Shown piece after piece: positions 23,595-35,672 of a stretch of DNA of 64,000 nt. A program made the translations under genes and the position numbers. Each line of letters starts with the position of its first letter. The stretch's first letter is position 1. The DNA lies in NCBI GenBank assembly GCA_963932465.1, contig OZ010800.1, forward strand, positions 31,374,852-31,438,851, in the 5' to 3' direction. The stretch is from Maratus speciosus (lineage: Eukaryota; Arthropoda; Arachnida; Araneae; Salticidae). The notes under the pieces were generated by a model. It made no database searches, had not been told where the DNA came from, and saw nothing but the letters and a program-made list of their open reading frames with translations.

Positions 23595-23600
<6 letters not shown>
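23396..23600 (+). repeat. Left arm of an inverted repeat, with a 19-20 bp minisatellite
   Basis: Variants of TTCGACTGCATGTAACTGAA repeat about five times to 23494. Next come AATGCACATTTTCAATCTCA and ATCATAACTTCAAAACCC. The same order occurs on the minus strand from 26775 down to 26640. The inner side of each arm meets a TA tract. Confidence 0.8.
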
Positions 23601-23625
<25 letters not shown>

Positions 23626-23628
<3 letters not shown>

Positions 23629-25414
23629 GTGTCCACGTGTAACCTGACCGACCTTTATTTTCACAACCGTTGGTCCTAGATTCATACTTCCAAATACAAA
23701 AAATGGTCAAAATTACGTGTAGGGTTAAGATAAAAAAAGTTTGAAGCGAAAAAACAATTTAGTGAAGAATTACAGAATCTAAATTTTTATACGGTCCCCC
23801 CAGTACTATAAGTTATATTTAGTAAAATTTCCCTGTTACACTGGAAAGTAAGGTAAAAAAAAAGGTCCCGTTATTCTACGATTAAATTGACCGAATAATA
23901 GCTATTTAAAGTTGGAGTATATTTTTTGCTGCATATTAGGGGTCATTCACAAATTTAGTAGAAATATAATTTCGTCAGATATATTAAAGAAATGCTTGAG
24001 AGTGAAATTAGCATTGCAAAATAAATTTGAAATCTTTAATCATTTTGACATATTACTGCAAAATGTACAATTTGTACTGAACATTATAAGAAGATAAAAA
24101 TAACAGATTTTTTGTTAAATAAAAGGATGAAAAACAAGTCTTAATTTTTTACAAAATGATACATATTTTAAAATGCTGTTAGATTACACTGTCTTTTAAA
24201 TTTTGGGTTGTGGCATGTTTTTTAGCTTTCGAAAATTGATTCTTATGTATTTTTTAGCACTGCATCCGAAAACGACCTACATTTTAAACTATCACGTCAA
24301 AAATTTTCTCAAATCGCAAATTTCAAAGTTAAAAAGCTAAAAATTAAAATTGATCTCTCCTCCCCTCCCAACCTCATCGGACCCCCGAGCTGTTTAGCTG
24401 TAAGAAACCCAGTATAAGCCAAAAAATAATAAATTATTGAATTAAATACAATTAAACTGAATAAAAAAGTCTTACATCTATTTTATAGTATCATATTTTT
24501 CGCTGTTTTTAACCTTCAAATTTACTATTTGCGAAATATCATGACATAATGGTTAAAAGTGAAGGTAATTTTTTTATTCAGCGTTAAAAAATTCATAAAA
24601 TGTAATTTTAAAAGTTAAAAACACAACCATCGCAAGTTTATGTTATCTAATCTAAAATTCGTTCTTAAACTTCTTGACGGCAATCTATCCCAATGTTTTT
24701 GTGTTATCCTCCAATAGAAGTATGTATGGGATGGCAAGAGTCGAAAATCATGATAATAATGCATTGTCATCAGATTTAACTCAGTATCTAAAATTTAACT
24801 TCGATTGGACATTTGAAAGTAAGTTAAAGTTCGAGTACAAATTTTAAACTGGAAAGACGATTATTGCAAGTTAAATAAAACCTTATGAAAATAACTTAAT
24901 TTTAGTTAAAAGAAATCTTAGCCTCAAATGCTTACAAAATAAAACATATGTTAAAACACAATTATTTTAACTAATCTGAAACTTAACTAATAAAAGTTAA
25001 TCGTAATATTTGTACGATTTCTTTCAAAGCGCAGATACCTTGAAATAAGTTTGAGTATTTTATACACGACCCATGAAAGCATGGTCGAAATCATCTGTTT
25101 TGATATGCAAAAAAGTGGTATAAGTCATGCTTTTCAAAGTTTCATAACTTGATCAGTTTTAATGTTAGATGAATGGGATTTTTTGTATCCTAATTGTTGG
25201 TGTCACAGTAATTTTTTATTAAATATCACTCATAGAACCGAGGAACCATATAAAAATTTAAATTTCGTAATTTTTTAATAATTGTTTTTCTTGACCCAAA
25301 TCGCTTTTACAGTAATTAGTTACCTTATTTAAACTATTTTTAAAACTGGAAGTATGCATCCAAGACCAAAGTTTGCGAAAATAAAGATCGGTCAGGTTAT
25401 ACGTGGGCACACTG
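23626..25414. mobile_element. Element C: 1.8-kb non-autonomous inverted-repeat element at TA
   Basis: The ends read CAGGTGTCCACGTGTAACCT and, on the other strand, CAGTGTGCCCACGTATAACC. Similarity continues for about 75 bp, including TGACCGA.CTTTATTTTC and TTGGTC.T. Both ends abut TA within TA-rich DNA, as Tc1/mariner elements do. No transposase was recognised inside; the small open frame at 23912 has no resemblance. The closeness of the arms suggests moderate age. Confidence 0.8.
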
Positions 25415-25422
25415 TATATATA

Positions 25423-26561
25423 CAGGTGGTCTCAAAAGGTCGTTTACAAACTTATCATGCTGGTCTGTCATATCACGAGGAAGAAGATTTACATAGGAAC
25501 TTGTGTTCGAAAATGCAAACTACGACCGCTGGAGAACGATGAGCGCAGGTGTGGAGGGGGAGAAAGAAAGGATATCGAAAAAGTTATTAATATGACTTTT
25601 ATTAAAGAACATGGTTTAATTTACAGACGTTGTTCAAAATTCCTTCCATTACCCGCAATGCATGCTTCATAACGTCGAGGCATGGATTCATGGACTCGTT
25701 GAAAATGGGCAGGTGTGTCACGGACACGCGCCTCCGCTTCCACGATCCTGGCGACGAGATCCATATCCCACGTTACGGGCGTCTCGTACACGTTGGACTT
25801 CATGTGTCTCCACAGATAGAAATCCAGGAGAATCGCGGCGGCCATGCGACTGGTCCGCCTCTGCCAATCCACAGATTAGGATATGTCCTATCGAGGTATT
25901 ATCGCACAGTGCAGCTGAAATGAGCAGGAACTCCATCATGCTGAAACCAGATGTTTCGGCGTGTAGCGGCTTTAACGTCACACAGGAGATCCCGCAATCT
26001 TTCTAAGAAAATGCGTTAGGTATTCCCGTCGAGGCGCTGAGGTAGTTGGCAAGAGCCAATTAACACGTCACCGATAATACCAGCCCAAACGCTTACGACT
26101 AAACGTTAGTGACGTGCATGGGCACGTATAGACCTTCGGTTTTCATGCGCTGATATGTGCATCTTGTGCAGGTTCAGGACACCAGCGTGCGAATGCAACG
26201 CGTTAGGGATACTCGCTCCTGTTTCGCGCAATCTGCGGTAAAATTGTCCAAACAAAACATGACTTGGCTGACGTCTGCTTGGGAAGAGCTCAAGGTACAT
26301 CAGTACCCTGGCTCGTGGCAACCGCGGCGTCATATGCTTAATGCATATCGGCTAATTATGTGGTACTAAACCAATTCATCCTTCTCCTGCAACGTCCTCG
26401 CCTGAAATGAGTACGCTTACCACTCTCCTGTAAGCCTGTGCTCATCGCCTTCTAGCGGTCGCACTTTGCATTTTCGAACACAAGTTCCTATGTAAATCTC
26501 GTTTATCATGATATGGCAAACCAGTATGTTAAGTTTGTAAACGACCTTTTGAGACACCCTG
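25423..26561 (-). mobile_element. MLE-2: mariner-like element with long inverted repeats
   Basis: The ends (25423 and 26561) share about 120 bp in inverted orientation, including TCTCAAAAGGTCGTTTACAA, ATTTACATAGGAACTTGTGT and TCGAAAATGCAAA. TA flanks both ends (25421-25422 and 26562-26563). At 1139 bp it is close to the usual mariner length. The transposase relic inside is on the minus strand. It lies within a few bases of element C; both used the same TA tract. Confidence 0.88.
25621..26420 (-). pseudogene. Mariner-like transposase relic (DUF4817-type)
   Basis: Reading leftward: an N-terminal helix-turn-helix region around 26333-26106 (FPSRRQPSHVLFGQFYRRLR); a damaged middle; then WIGRGGPVAWPPR in one frame near 25880-25840; and in another frame DFYLWRHMKSNVYETPV and RRYEACIAGNGRNFEQRL (25872-25621), which matches the typical C-terminus of this transposase group. 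Stops and shifts occur throughout. Such enzymes cut and paste the element using a DD(D/E) triad, which is not intact here. The family assignment rests on recalled motif patterns. Confidence 0.8.
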
Positions 26562-26599
26562 TATTTCCCGTTTTTATTTTATTAATCATATAATAATCA

Positions 26600-26639
<40 letters not shown>

Positions 26640-26646
<7 letters not shown>

Positions 26647-26775
26647 TTTACCGGTTTTTGAAGAGTATCTTGTTGGGTTTTGAAGTTATGATTTACGATG
26701 AGATTGAAGACGTGCATTAGGAAAGCGAATCACTTACTTGCAGTCGAATCAGTTGCGTGCAGTCAAATGACGAGA
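26640..26775 (-). repeat. Right arm of the inverted repeat, mirror of 23440-23600
   Basis: On the minus strand it gives GACTGCACGCAACTGATTCG, AATGCACGTCTTCAATCTCA and ATCATAACTTCAAAACCC, as in the left arm. A TA microsatellite (26608-26642) lies on its inner side. The two arms enclose elements C and MLE-2. Confidence 0.8.
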
Positions 26776-27795
26776 CAATGAAAAAACCACAGAAAATTTT
26801 CCACAAAAAGAAAATTCATTGCAGAAGCAAAGAACTTTTTATTTATATATTTCACATCAGGGGACCGCTTTCCACAATACACGCATTCTCCGGAGACCTG
26901 ACAGCTGCGGTGATAAAACGTAGATGTTTAAATTGCATCCGTTCCTTAACAACACGTTAACATTCTCCAAACAGTCACACATTAGTTTGACAATAAAAAA
27001 TACGACTAAAATCTGGGCTCCGAGCTCATGCAGGCTAATTTAAGGGGATCTGCGCGGAAGGTTATACACTATCAATTTCTAAATTTACACCAGATAAATT
27101 ACTAAGGATATGATATTGGCGCGTTTTTAGTGGTCCTTAAGGAAGTAAAAAGAAAAAAACAATTCTAGCGCAAAGAAATTAACTTATAAATAAAATATTT
27201 TTCAACAATAAAGAATAAGTAAATAACACAATTTTTAAATTAGATATTTTCGTCAATAAACTGGATGAATAAATTCTGTCTACATAAGTCATAGTCATAT
27301 AATATAAATATAAGATTCATAATAATTCCAATCAATGAATTGTAGTAAGAATCTCTTAACATAACAAAACATAAAGTATAATATAACATAATAATATCTC
27401 AATAAAAATATTTAATAAATTTATGTTAGTTTTTTACTATATACAAATGATTTAAAAGGTGCACTTCTCCTTAATAATATTCAATATTCAAATTATAACT
27501 AACCTCACAAGCACATTATCTTTTCAAACTCATATCATAGTAAATGTTTAAAATTAATTGATAAATAAATCATTTAATATCCACAATCTATTTCCAAATG
27601 GGTATGGCTCATAATTTAGGAAACATACCAATGGGAGTGTTATCTCCTTTATTATTATTATTATTATTTTGTACTAAATCTGTAATGGACTGAGCCATGA
27701 ATAATTTGCTTCCTCGAATAAGATAATATGAGTACGTAATCTCCTCATAGGTAAAGTTAGGTTTTAACATAATTCACTACTGGTCGAAAATAGAA
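26776..27795. other. Non-coding AT-rich DNA
   Basis: No gene, RNA or structured repeat was recognised. A short ATT repeat lies near 27651-27670. Confidence 0.5.
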
Positions 27796-27800
27796 TAAAT

Positions 27801-30320
27801 TAGGTAGCTTTCTTTACAAAAAAGCTACCTATTGAAGCCGTTCGGAGGAAAGCGATTTCAAAAAATTTTGGTATATTTTCATCGATCATGACCGCCAGAC
27901 CCCGAAACCACCCTCCGTTCAAAATTGATATATATATATATATATATATCAATATATATATATATATCTGACCTATGTCACACTGTAACTCCCGTAATTA
28001 TGAACCGATTTCGATGTAATTCGGTGTGTACATAGTACATACCAATGTCTCGACCGAGTTCGTTGGCCAGCTTCATCCGCCGTTTTGTTTCAAAATGGCG
28101 GCCATTTAAAAATTTTAAAAAATTTTAAAACTTGAAATGTGGTACCAAAAAATTAAAAATGGAAAAATATTTTTTTTCTTATGTATTTGACCTTTATACA
28201 AAGATTCCGGAGCAGTTTTTGTTTCGTCTATATCTTAAAAAATGGCTGAGTTATAGCATTTTGAATTTCTAGCGTGGCTGACATTTTGAAACGTCCTGAA
28301 CTTTGTCACGCGATAAAAGGCATATTTATGAACCGATTTATATGTAATTCAGTGTGTACATAGTACATACCAATCTCTCGACCGAGTTCGTTGGCCAGCT
28401 TCATCCGCCATTTTGTTTCAAAATGGCGGCCATTTAAAAATTTTTAAAAAATTTAAAATTTGAAATGTGGTACCAAAAAATTGAAAATGGAAAAATATTT
28501 TTTCTTATGTATTTGACCTTTATACAAAGATTTCGGAGCAGTTTTTGTTTCGTCTATATCTTAAAAAATGGCTGAGTTATAGCATTGTGAATTTCTAGCG
28601 TGGCTGACATTTTGAAACGTTCTGAATTTTGTCACGCGATAAAAGGCGTATTTATGAACCGATTTGGATGTAACTTCGTTTATACATAGTACATACCAAT
28701 GTCTCGACTGGGTTTGTTGGCCAGCTTCATCCGCCATCTTGTTTAAAAATGGTGGCCATTTAAATTTTTAAGAAAAATTTAAATTTTAAATGTGGTACCA
28801 AAAAATTAAAAATTGAAAAATTATTTTCTTCTTATGTGTTTGACCTTGATAAAAAGATTCGGGAGCAGTTTTTGTTTCGTCTATATCTTAAAAAATGGCT
28901 GAGTTATAGCATTTTGAATTTTTAGCATGGCTGACATTTTGAAACGTCCTGATTTTTCTCACGTAATAACAGGCGTATTTATGAACCGACTTGGATGTAC
29001 CTTGGTGTGTACATAGTACATACAAATATCTCGACCGAGTTCGTTGGCCGGCTTCATCCGCCATCTTGTTTCAAAATGGCGGCCATTTAAAAAAATTAAA
29101 AAATAAAAAAATTTAAATGAGATACCAAAAAATTGGAAAGTGAAAAAGATTTTTTTTGTATGTGTTTGACCTTAATACAAAGATTCCGGAACAGTTTTTC
29201 TTTCGTCTATATCTAAAAAAAATGGCTGAGTAATAGCATTTTGAATTTCTCTTGTGGCTGACATTTTAAAACGACCTGATTTTTGTCACGCGATAACAGG
29301 CGTAATTATGAACCTATTTGGATGTAACTTGGTCTGTACATAGTACATACCAATGTCTCGACCGAGTTCGTTGGCCAGCTTCATTCGCCATCTTGTTTCA
29401 AAAGGGTTGCCATTTTAAAAAAATTAAATTCAAAATTCAAAATGAGGTATTAAACAATTGGAAAATGAAAAAGATTTTTTTATGTGTTTGGCCTTGATAC
29501 AAAGATTCCGGAGCAGTTTTTGTTTTTGAAAATTTGTTCTTTTGTTTATATCTTAAAAAATGGTTGATTTATAGCACTTTGAATTTCTAGCATGGCTAAC
29601 ATTTTGAAACGATCTTGTATTTGTCACGCGATAACACACGTATTCGCCTATTTCGATGTAAGAAGGCATGTGGATAGTACACATCAACACCTCGACCAAG
29701 TTCGCTGGCCAGATTCATCAGCCATCTTGTTTCAAAATGGCGACCATTAAATTAAAAAAATATATATATATTTAAAGTGAGGTGCAAAAAAAAAATTAGA
29801 AATTGAAAAAGGTTTCTTTCTTAAGTATTTGACCTTGATATAAGGATTCAGGAGCATTTTTTGTTTGTCTTTACCTTAAAAAATGGCTCAGATATAACAG
29901 TTTCAATTTCTATTGTGGGTGACATTTTGAAAAATCTGATTTTTTGCATGCGACAGCACTCCTATATATTAACCGATTCGATTTGAGTGAGCATGTGCAC
30001 AGAAATTACTAAGGTCTCGACCAAGTTCACTTAGCCTCATCCACCATGTTGTCTTAAAAGGACAGGCACTTTAAGAAATTGCCGAATTTGGAAGCCAAAT
30101 GTATGTTACTTTAAAGAAAAGCAACTTGGATAAAGCTGACTAATTTCGCGAAATTCTCATTCATTATATTGATAAAAATTAGTATTGAATCTCCTATATT
30201 CGGTTTCCACTAAATTGAGCTTCGTGTGTTTGAATGATATAATTTGGCTTTTTTTAAATAAGGATTATGAAAGCTACCTCTTCCTCCCGGCACTGGCCGG
30301 AAGGACTTTTTTAATTAGAG
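27801..30320 (+). mobile_element. TRE-A copy 2: complete tandem-repeat-cored element
   Basis: In order: a palindromic head (TAGGTAGCTTT 27801-27811 with AAAGCTACCTA 27821-27831); a conserved block to 27925; a TA microsatellite (27927-27967); seven tandem units of about 327 bp (equivalent points 28004, 28332, 28657, 28984, 29312, 29646, 29970); a conserved 3' block; GAAAGCTACC (30269-30278), the exact reverse complement of the head word GGTAGCTTTC; and a terminal hairpin (30282-30291 with 30296-30305, loop ACTG). Subterminal inverted repeats, a microsatellite, a tandem core and a 3' hairpin are the traits of Helentron-derived non-autonomous elements (DINE-1, pearl). Assignment to that class is inference. 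Non-coding. Confidence 0.88.
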
Positions 30321-31988
30321 AAAGTATAATAAACAATTTTAAATATGGTTCTAGCTTTATAAAGTTGCTTTTTCTACCTGGCACTTAGCAAAATTTAGAT
30401 ACTAACAATAGTACTTCAAGAATACTTGAAATATTTTTTTTTCTTACATAATAGTAAATTTAAATAAGTGCACCACATAAAACTAATTCAAATAAATTAC
30501 AAGAAAATAAATAACACATTAATACTAACGAAAATAAAGAAAATATGTACATAATTTACATCATTAAGCATTACCAATTATCAGTGAGGTAGGTTATTAA
30601 AAATATTTGCTATAAGGTACACGCTGGGAAAAGGTAAGTATGATAATTTATTATCTGAATGTAATCATACCAATATGCTACGTTTTCATAAAAATTATTA
30701 AACAAAATTTAAATGTACCCTAACCAATTAAATTCTATTATCAATTATTACTTTTAAACTATATTTTATCTGTTAAAACTCTAGCAGAAAATTCACCCGA
30801 TTCCATCTTTTTTTACTTATTTCAAAATTATAAGAAACTGGGAACTAGAATTAATCCCAACAAGAGATTCAACCAAATAAAAATATAGAATGGTAAATTA
30901 AATTTATAGACATCTTCAAATTTTAAAGCTTCTGGGCATTTAATGAATTTTATATTCTCAATATGAATAACTAATTATTTTTTTGTTTAAAACACCAAGT
31001 ATTAGGAAACTCTTAACATAAATTATTAAATTCAAATTTTAACCGTCAAATTGACTTACTAATTCTTTTATACTTTTGTCATGATCATAATTTAACTTTA
31101 ATCCTACACAAGAATTAAAAAAAACTACCACAATAATTTTCAATAAATAATTTAAATATTTTAAGAACCACACATAAATATAAAAGAAATGTCTATTCTA
31201 ACAATTTCCAACGTAACTTAAAATAATCATATCAAAACATTTAATCCTTAACAGTACTATTCCTTCACTTTTTAAAAATAATTGTAATAATTAGAATGTT
31301 CTACAGGATTTCAACACGAAATATCAGTTCAGTGGTCATATAAAGTCATATTCGGTATTAGATTTTCACACTAATATTAATAACAATTATAAATATCATC
31401 ATCTCTAAAAATACCAACAACAACAAAATATAAATAAGAAACTCTAACTCTTGTAAAGTAAAATATAAATATCTAAAATTGTAACAAATAAAACAGTCAA
31501 ATAATAAATAAATAAATGTTTTTCAGATAACCGCACGAATTCTTGGACTGAGGATTTTTTCACAATCACATAGCCTCCAATAATTTTTTAGGATGACTTT
31601 TATAATTATTATTTAGTTCACTCCCATATAGATGTAATTCAGGAATTCGATTGTGCGGAATGTAGGACTAGCTGCTTGAAGTATTGAGGATGGCCATTGT
31701 AGTAGTATTAATCATCATCACAGTACCGATGATTATGTACCTCCATTAGAAAAACCGTGATGAATGAATATCTTTGCATACCAGTTTTACAATACCAAAA
31801 CAAGCGAACGTTTATAAATGCTTCTCAAAATAATAGTTTCACTCTATCCTACAAGATTTTGAAGGATTTTACCGAAGTTTGAAAATATTGAGTTTTATAA
31901 TCTATACTGTACACATGATTTTTTATGTTCTTGAGGAGGCAATTTAAATACAAAGTGAGAAAACCTTATGGAAAAACTCTTAAGGGGA
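30321..31988. other. Non-coding, very AT-rich DNA
   Basis: No open frame, RNA or repeat of note was recognised on either strand. Confidence 0.5.
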
Positions 31989-32395
31989 ATCTTTATTCAC
32001 TTGAAAACATCCGTTGGCTAATGGTAAACACATGTGTAGGTTGTTTTCGAATTTCTCGTTTAAATTTGAAAAATTTTAAACGATTTTTTATTTGCATAGG
32101 ATAGTTGAGCTTGATCTCAAATAGGGCCATTGTGTACTTTTTCAATTTTGCTTGCAGATTTTTTTAATAAACATACTTTCACTTTTGGACCCGGCTTCGA
32201 AAGTGTACCTTTATTTTAAAAAATCTGTAACCGAAATTGAAAAAATGAAAAATAGATATAGTAAAAATGGACCTCAGCTCTCTTATGCAAAAAAAGTTTT
32301 AAATTTTCAAACTTAAACGAGAAATTTGAAAACAACTAGTCCATAGGTTTAGAATTAGCGAGCGGAAGTTTTCAAGTGAGTGAAGATAATGATTC
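31989..32395. mobile_element. Fold-back element of about 405 bp
   Basis: About 130 bp at 31989-32120 recurs in reverse complement at 32270-32395. Shared words include CACTTGAAAAC, TCCG, GGTTGTTTTC/AGTTGTTTTC, AATTTCTCGTTTAA and TTTGCATA. The arms differ by substitutions and small indels. The interior is about 150 bp and non-coding. Confidence 0.75.
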
Positions 32396-32986
32396 ATATC
32401 AAGAGACTCTTACCACAGAACACACTAATAATCTTCGAGTAAGTTGATAAAATTCTTTTAAATTACGTTTTCAGCATTCCTCAACATTGAATTTCCTGTC
32501 TGGTTCTTTCCGAAACTTTTGTACCGTCGCCATGAATTTTTTTTTGCAAAAATTAAGAAAAATTATAGATCAATAAAAGAAAATTGAATATTCGGTTACA
32601 AAAAAAAATTCTGCATTTGCTAAGAAATTTTCAAATCAATATGTTGATTAGTTTGTTTAATTTTTGCCAATTTGTGAAATTGTCATTATCTTTCATTTTC
32701 ACTTGTCAATCAAGTCTAGTTCCTATGCCATTCTGTGCCATTTCGGGAAAAAGTGCTTCCTTGAAGATTCTTTTATTGAGTTTTTAATGAATATCTGGAA
32801 TAATTATAGCGTATTTTCACGAAAATAAGCATGTTTGAATAGATGATAAAATTGACTATATTGGGCTAAAACTAAAACCACATTATTTTTATTAATGCAG
32901 ACAAATCACCTCCAAACATGAAAAGTGCTAAAAATCCCATAAAAAACTAAATGAAGAAATCAGGCTTCTAGGGACAAAACTATATA
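32396..32986. other. Non-coding DNA
   Basis: The 67-codon open frame at 32584 has no recognisable feature and is most likely chance. Confidence 0.4.
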
Positions 32987-33275
32987 CAGGGTGGTCATTA
33001 AAAAACTTCCCCGATATATGAAACACTAGTGGCCTAACTGCTCAACCAATCAAAAAAAAAAATTAGATATACTTATTTGAAGATATGCGCTCGAAATCGT
33101 GCTGATTTAAAACAAAAGAGATCTAATGGTTACGGTTACAGTGAAAAAATTTTATGACAACACCTATTTTATTCATGCGCAAATTCATCAGCTCGTTGAA
33201 AACCCATAAATGGCGTTGGTATGATATACATATAATGAAAATTGCTGACGTAAAACGCTTGCAAAAAAGACCATT

Positions 33276-34242
33276 TTAAAGGACCAATGACAACACAAGA
33301 GATAGGAGAGAAAAAAGCCATTTATTTGTATTAGCAGTTTTCAACATGCCCACCTTCGCAGACAATAACGCAGTGCATGCGTGAGACTGTGACAACAATG
33401 CCGAATGTAACATTGCAGAGGGAGTCTGTACAACTTCACCTTTTATGGCATCTTTTAATTTCTTGGATTTGATGTGTACACATTTGATTTCAGATAACCC
33501 CTGAACCAGAAATCCATTGGAGTGAGATCGGGGTCTCGTGGAGGCTACGAAACTACAATACAAAGTTACGAGACATGAGTCTATCATCTGTTTCAGTGCT
33601 GTTTCAGCACTTGTCGAAAAGATGTATCGACGTGTGGAGGAGCACCATCTTGCATCCATACGATATCATTAACGGCATTTCTCTGCTGCAATTCTGGAAT
33701 TACGTAATTCTGCAACATTGTTGTATACCAATCACTTGTGATGGAGCATATCTGTAGAATTTTCATATCTGTAGAAGTGACCTCCTCGAAAATATACGGA
33801 CCGAGAATGAATGTGTTTGTGATTTGCACAACACAGTCACTTTAGCTTCGTCTAAAGGCATCTGTGTCACATATTGAGGATTTTCATCAGTCCAGTGAAC
33901 GCAGTTCTTGGAGTTTACGTTCCCAGTTAATGAAAAATGTGCCTCATCCACCCATAATATTCGCAATGACAAGCTTTTACCTTGATCATATCTGATGAGA
34001 AAATAATTTGCAAAGACCAAACACTGTTGCTCGTCTCCAGGTTGGAATATCTGGACGCGATAGATTCGATAGGGAAACATCCGCAGAACAGTGCGCAAAA
34101 TCGTGAGGACTGTTGTTTTCGGTACATCCTAATTCCGTGTAACACTTCTTGTAGTTTGCAATGGATCTGCAGTAATCCTGTTATGCACTTCCGCAACAAC
34201 CTCAACATGAACATATAGCCGTTCGGATAGTGATCGATCACG
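33276..34242 (-). pseudogene. MLE-1 transposase, central and C-terminal part
   Basis: In order on the minus strand: EVVAEVHNRITADPLQTTRS and KTTVLTILRTVLRMFPYRI (helix-turn-helix region); ILWVDEAHFSL with the first catalytic Asp (about 33960-33930); a frameshift near 33820; TMLQNYVIPELQQRN and IVWMQDGAPPHV with the second Asp (about 33665-33630); then DPDLTPMDFW in another frame near 33530 with the third acidic residue. The three catalytic acids are readable, but at least two frameshifts and a stop separate them. The pattern fits the mariner-like transposases carrying a DUF4817-type N-terminus. It continues from the N-terminal piece on the far side of the BEL insertion. Confidence 0.88.
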
Positions 34243-34376
34243 GGTTGTCTCCATGGGGAGTTCCATAAAAAATCCTTATTAATAAAAAATTGTTATCGTT
34301 AAAATTTAATTAGTTAAATTTATATTCAAATAAAGTTACAGTCCACATTGCTCGTGCCAATCAACATTGGTACGGC
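34243..34376 (+). repeat. BEL 5' LTR, truncated on its left
   Basis: It matches 45962-46086, sharing CTCCATGGGGAG, TTATCGTT.AAATTTAATT and AATAAAGTTACAGTCC. The first 77 or so bases of the LTR as seen at 45885-45961 are absent; MLE-1 transposase sequence abuts directly. Confidence 0.85.
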
Positions 34377-34569
34377 TCTCCGGAGTGAAAACTTGCGACC
34401 TTTAGAAGTTATCGTTTTATGTTGTTAAAAAAAAGAACAATTGACATGAAATTAATGGTTTTAAATCATAGAAAAGGCAATATAAAAGCCTAAATAACAA
34501 AGTTATAAAGTTATCTTTTTTATTTTAGTAAAAAGCCAAAGTATTTATCTTCAGATAATATCCGAAGAA

Positions 34570-35672
34570 ATGGGGGTTGAATTCAAGGAATATGATACCA
34601 GAATTCATCTTAGGAAAAAGATAATGGAGAGCAATGACTATGAAGAGGGGGTTATTATGGAATTATCTAACACTATTGTTGCGGAACGACTAGAACGCGA
34701 AAAGTTAGAAAAACAGGAAAAGATAGAGCGCGAAAATTTAGGAAAACAGGAAAAGTTAGACCGCGAAAAGTTAGAAAGAGAGGAAAGGGTTAACGGAAAA
34801 AGATAGAAAGAGAACAGAGAGCTGAAAAATTGAGGATGGAACAAGAACTAGAAATGGAGAGGCTAAAAAAAGGTGCAGCAAATAACTCTAATGGGACTAG
34901 GGAACCTAATAATGAACGTAGCATAGAAAAATTGATCAAAAGTGTTAAAACTCTGTCTGTCAAAGTGCCGGAAGGGACTGAGGGATGGAATTTGTTTTTT
35001 AACAGATTAGAAAGGGCATTCAAAACTAAAAATGTACCGGAAAACCAGCAGGCTGAAATTCTATTGAATATGTTAGGAGATAAGGCGGATAATTTGTTAA
35101 TTTATACCATTAGGGAACAAATTGAGAGTTATGAGGAATTAAAGGAATTAGTTCTAAGGGAATGCGAGCCGACAACGAAAGCGTGTTTGGAAAATTTTAT
35201 GAAGGCTAGAAGAAACCAAAATGAAACTCATGTGTTATTCGTATCGCGTTTAGTAGCAACGTGGGAGAATTACTGTAAGATTAGGGGTGCGGACTCATAT
35301 GAAAAAGTTAATCAGTTAATAGTTACTGATAAGTTATTAAATACGTTAGATGAGGAAACCGTATCATATATTGGATTAACTCAGCAGAGTAATTGGTTAG
35401 AAGCTTCAAAATTGCTAAAGAATGTGACAATTATTTCGACGCTAAACACAAATCGTATGCAGTTACGTATAAAAGTTTTAAGGGAAAAGTTTAAAGATAT
35501 ATATGTAAACAGTGAAAAGGTGATACCAAAGGAGGATTGTAAATTTAGTAGTAATTGGAGGCAAAACGGGAGTGATGAGATTAATTCTTTTTCGGATAGA
35601 AAAACTGAGTTTAAGTAATATATTCCAAGATGTTTCAAATGTGGCGTAAGAGGTCATTACCAACTTTTTTGT
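34570..35672 (+). pseudogene. Gypsy-2 gag
   Basis: The first frame (34570-34803) encodes a charged, coiled-coil-like segment with repeated EREKLEKQEK-type heptads. A one-base shift near 34800 leads to the 34830-35615 frame. That part resembles a Gypsy capsid: TEGWNLFFNRLERAFK, AEILLNMLGDKADNLL and YEELKELVLRECEPT. A TAA at 35616 interrupts the frame, after which the same frame continues into the zinc knuckle CFKCGVRGHYQLFC (CX2CX4HX4C, 35631-35672). Gag would form the particle and bind element RNA. The stop just before the knuckle is probably a mutation, though programmed readthrough cannot be excluded. Confidence 0.85.
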
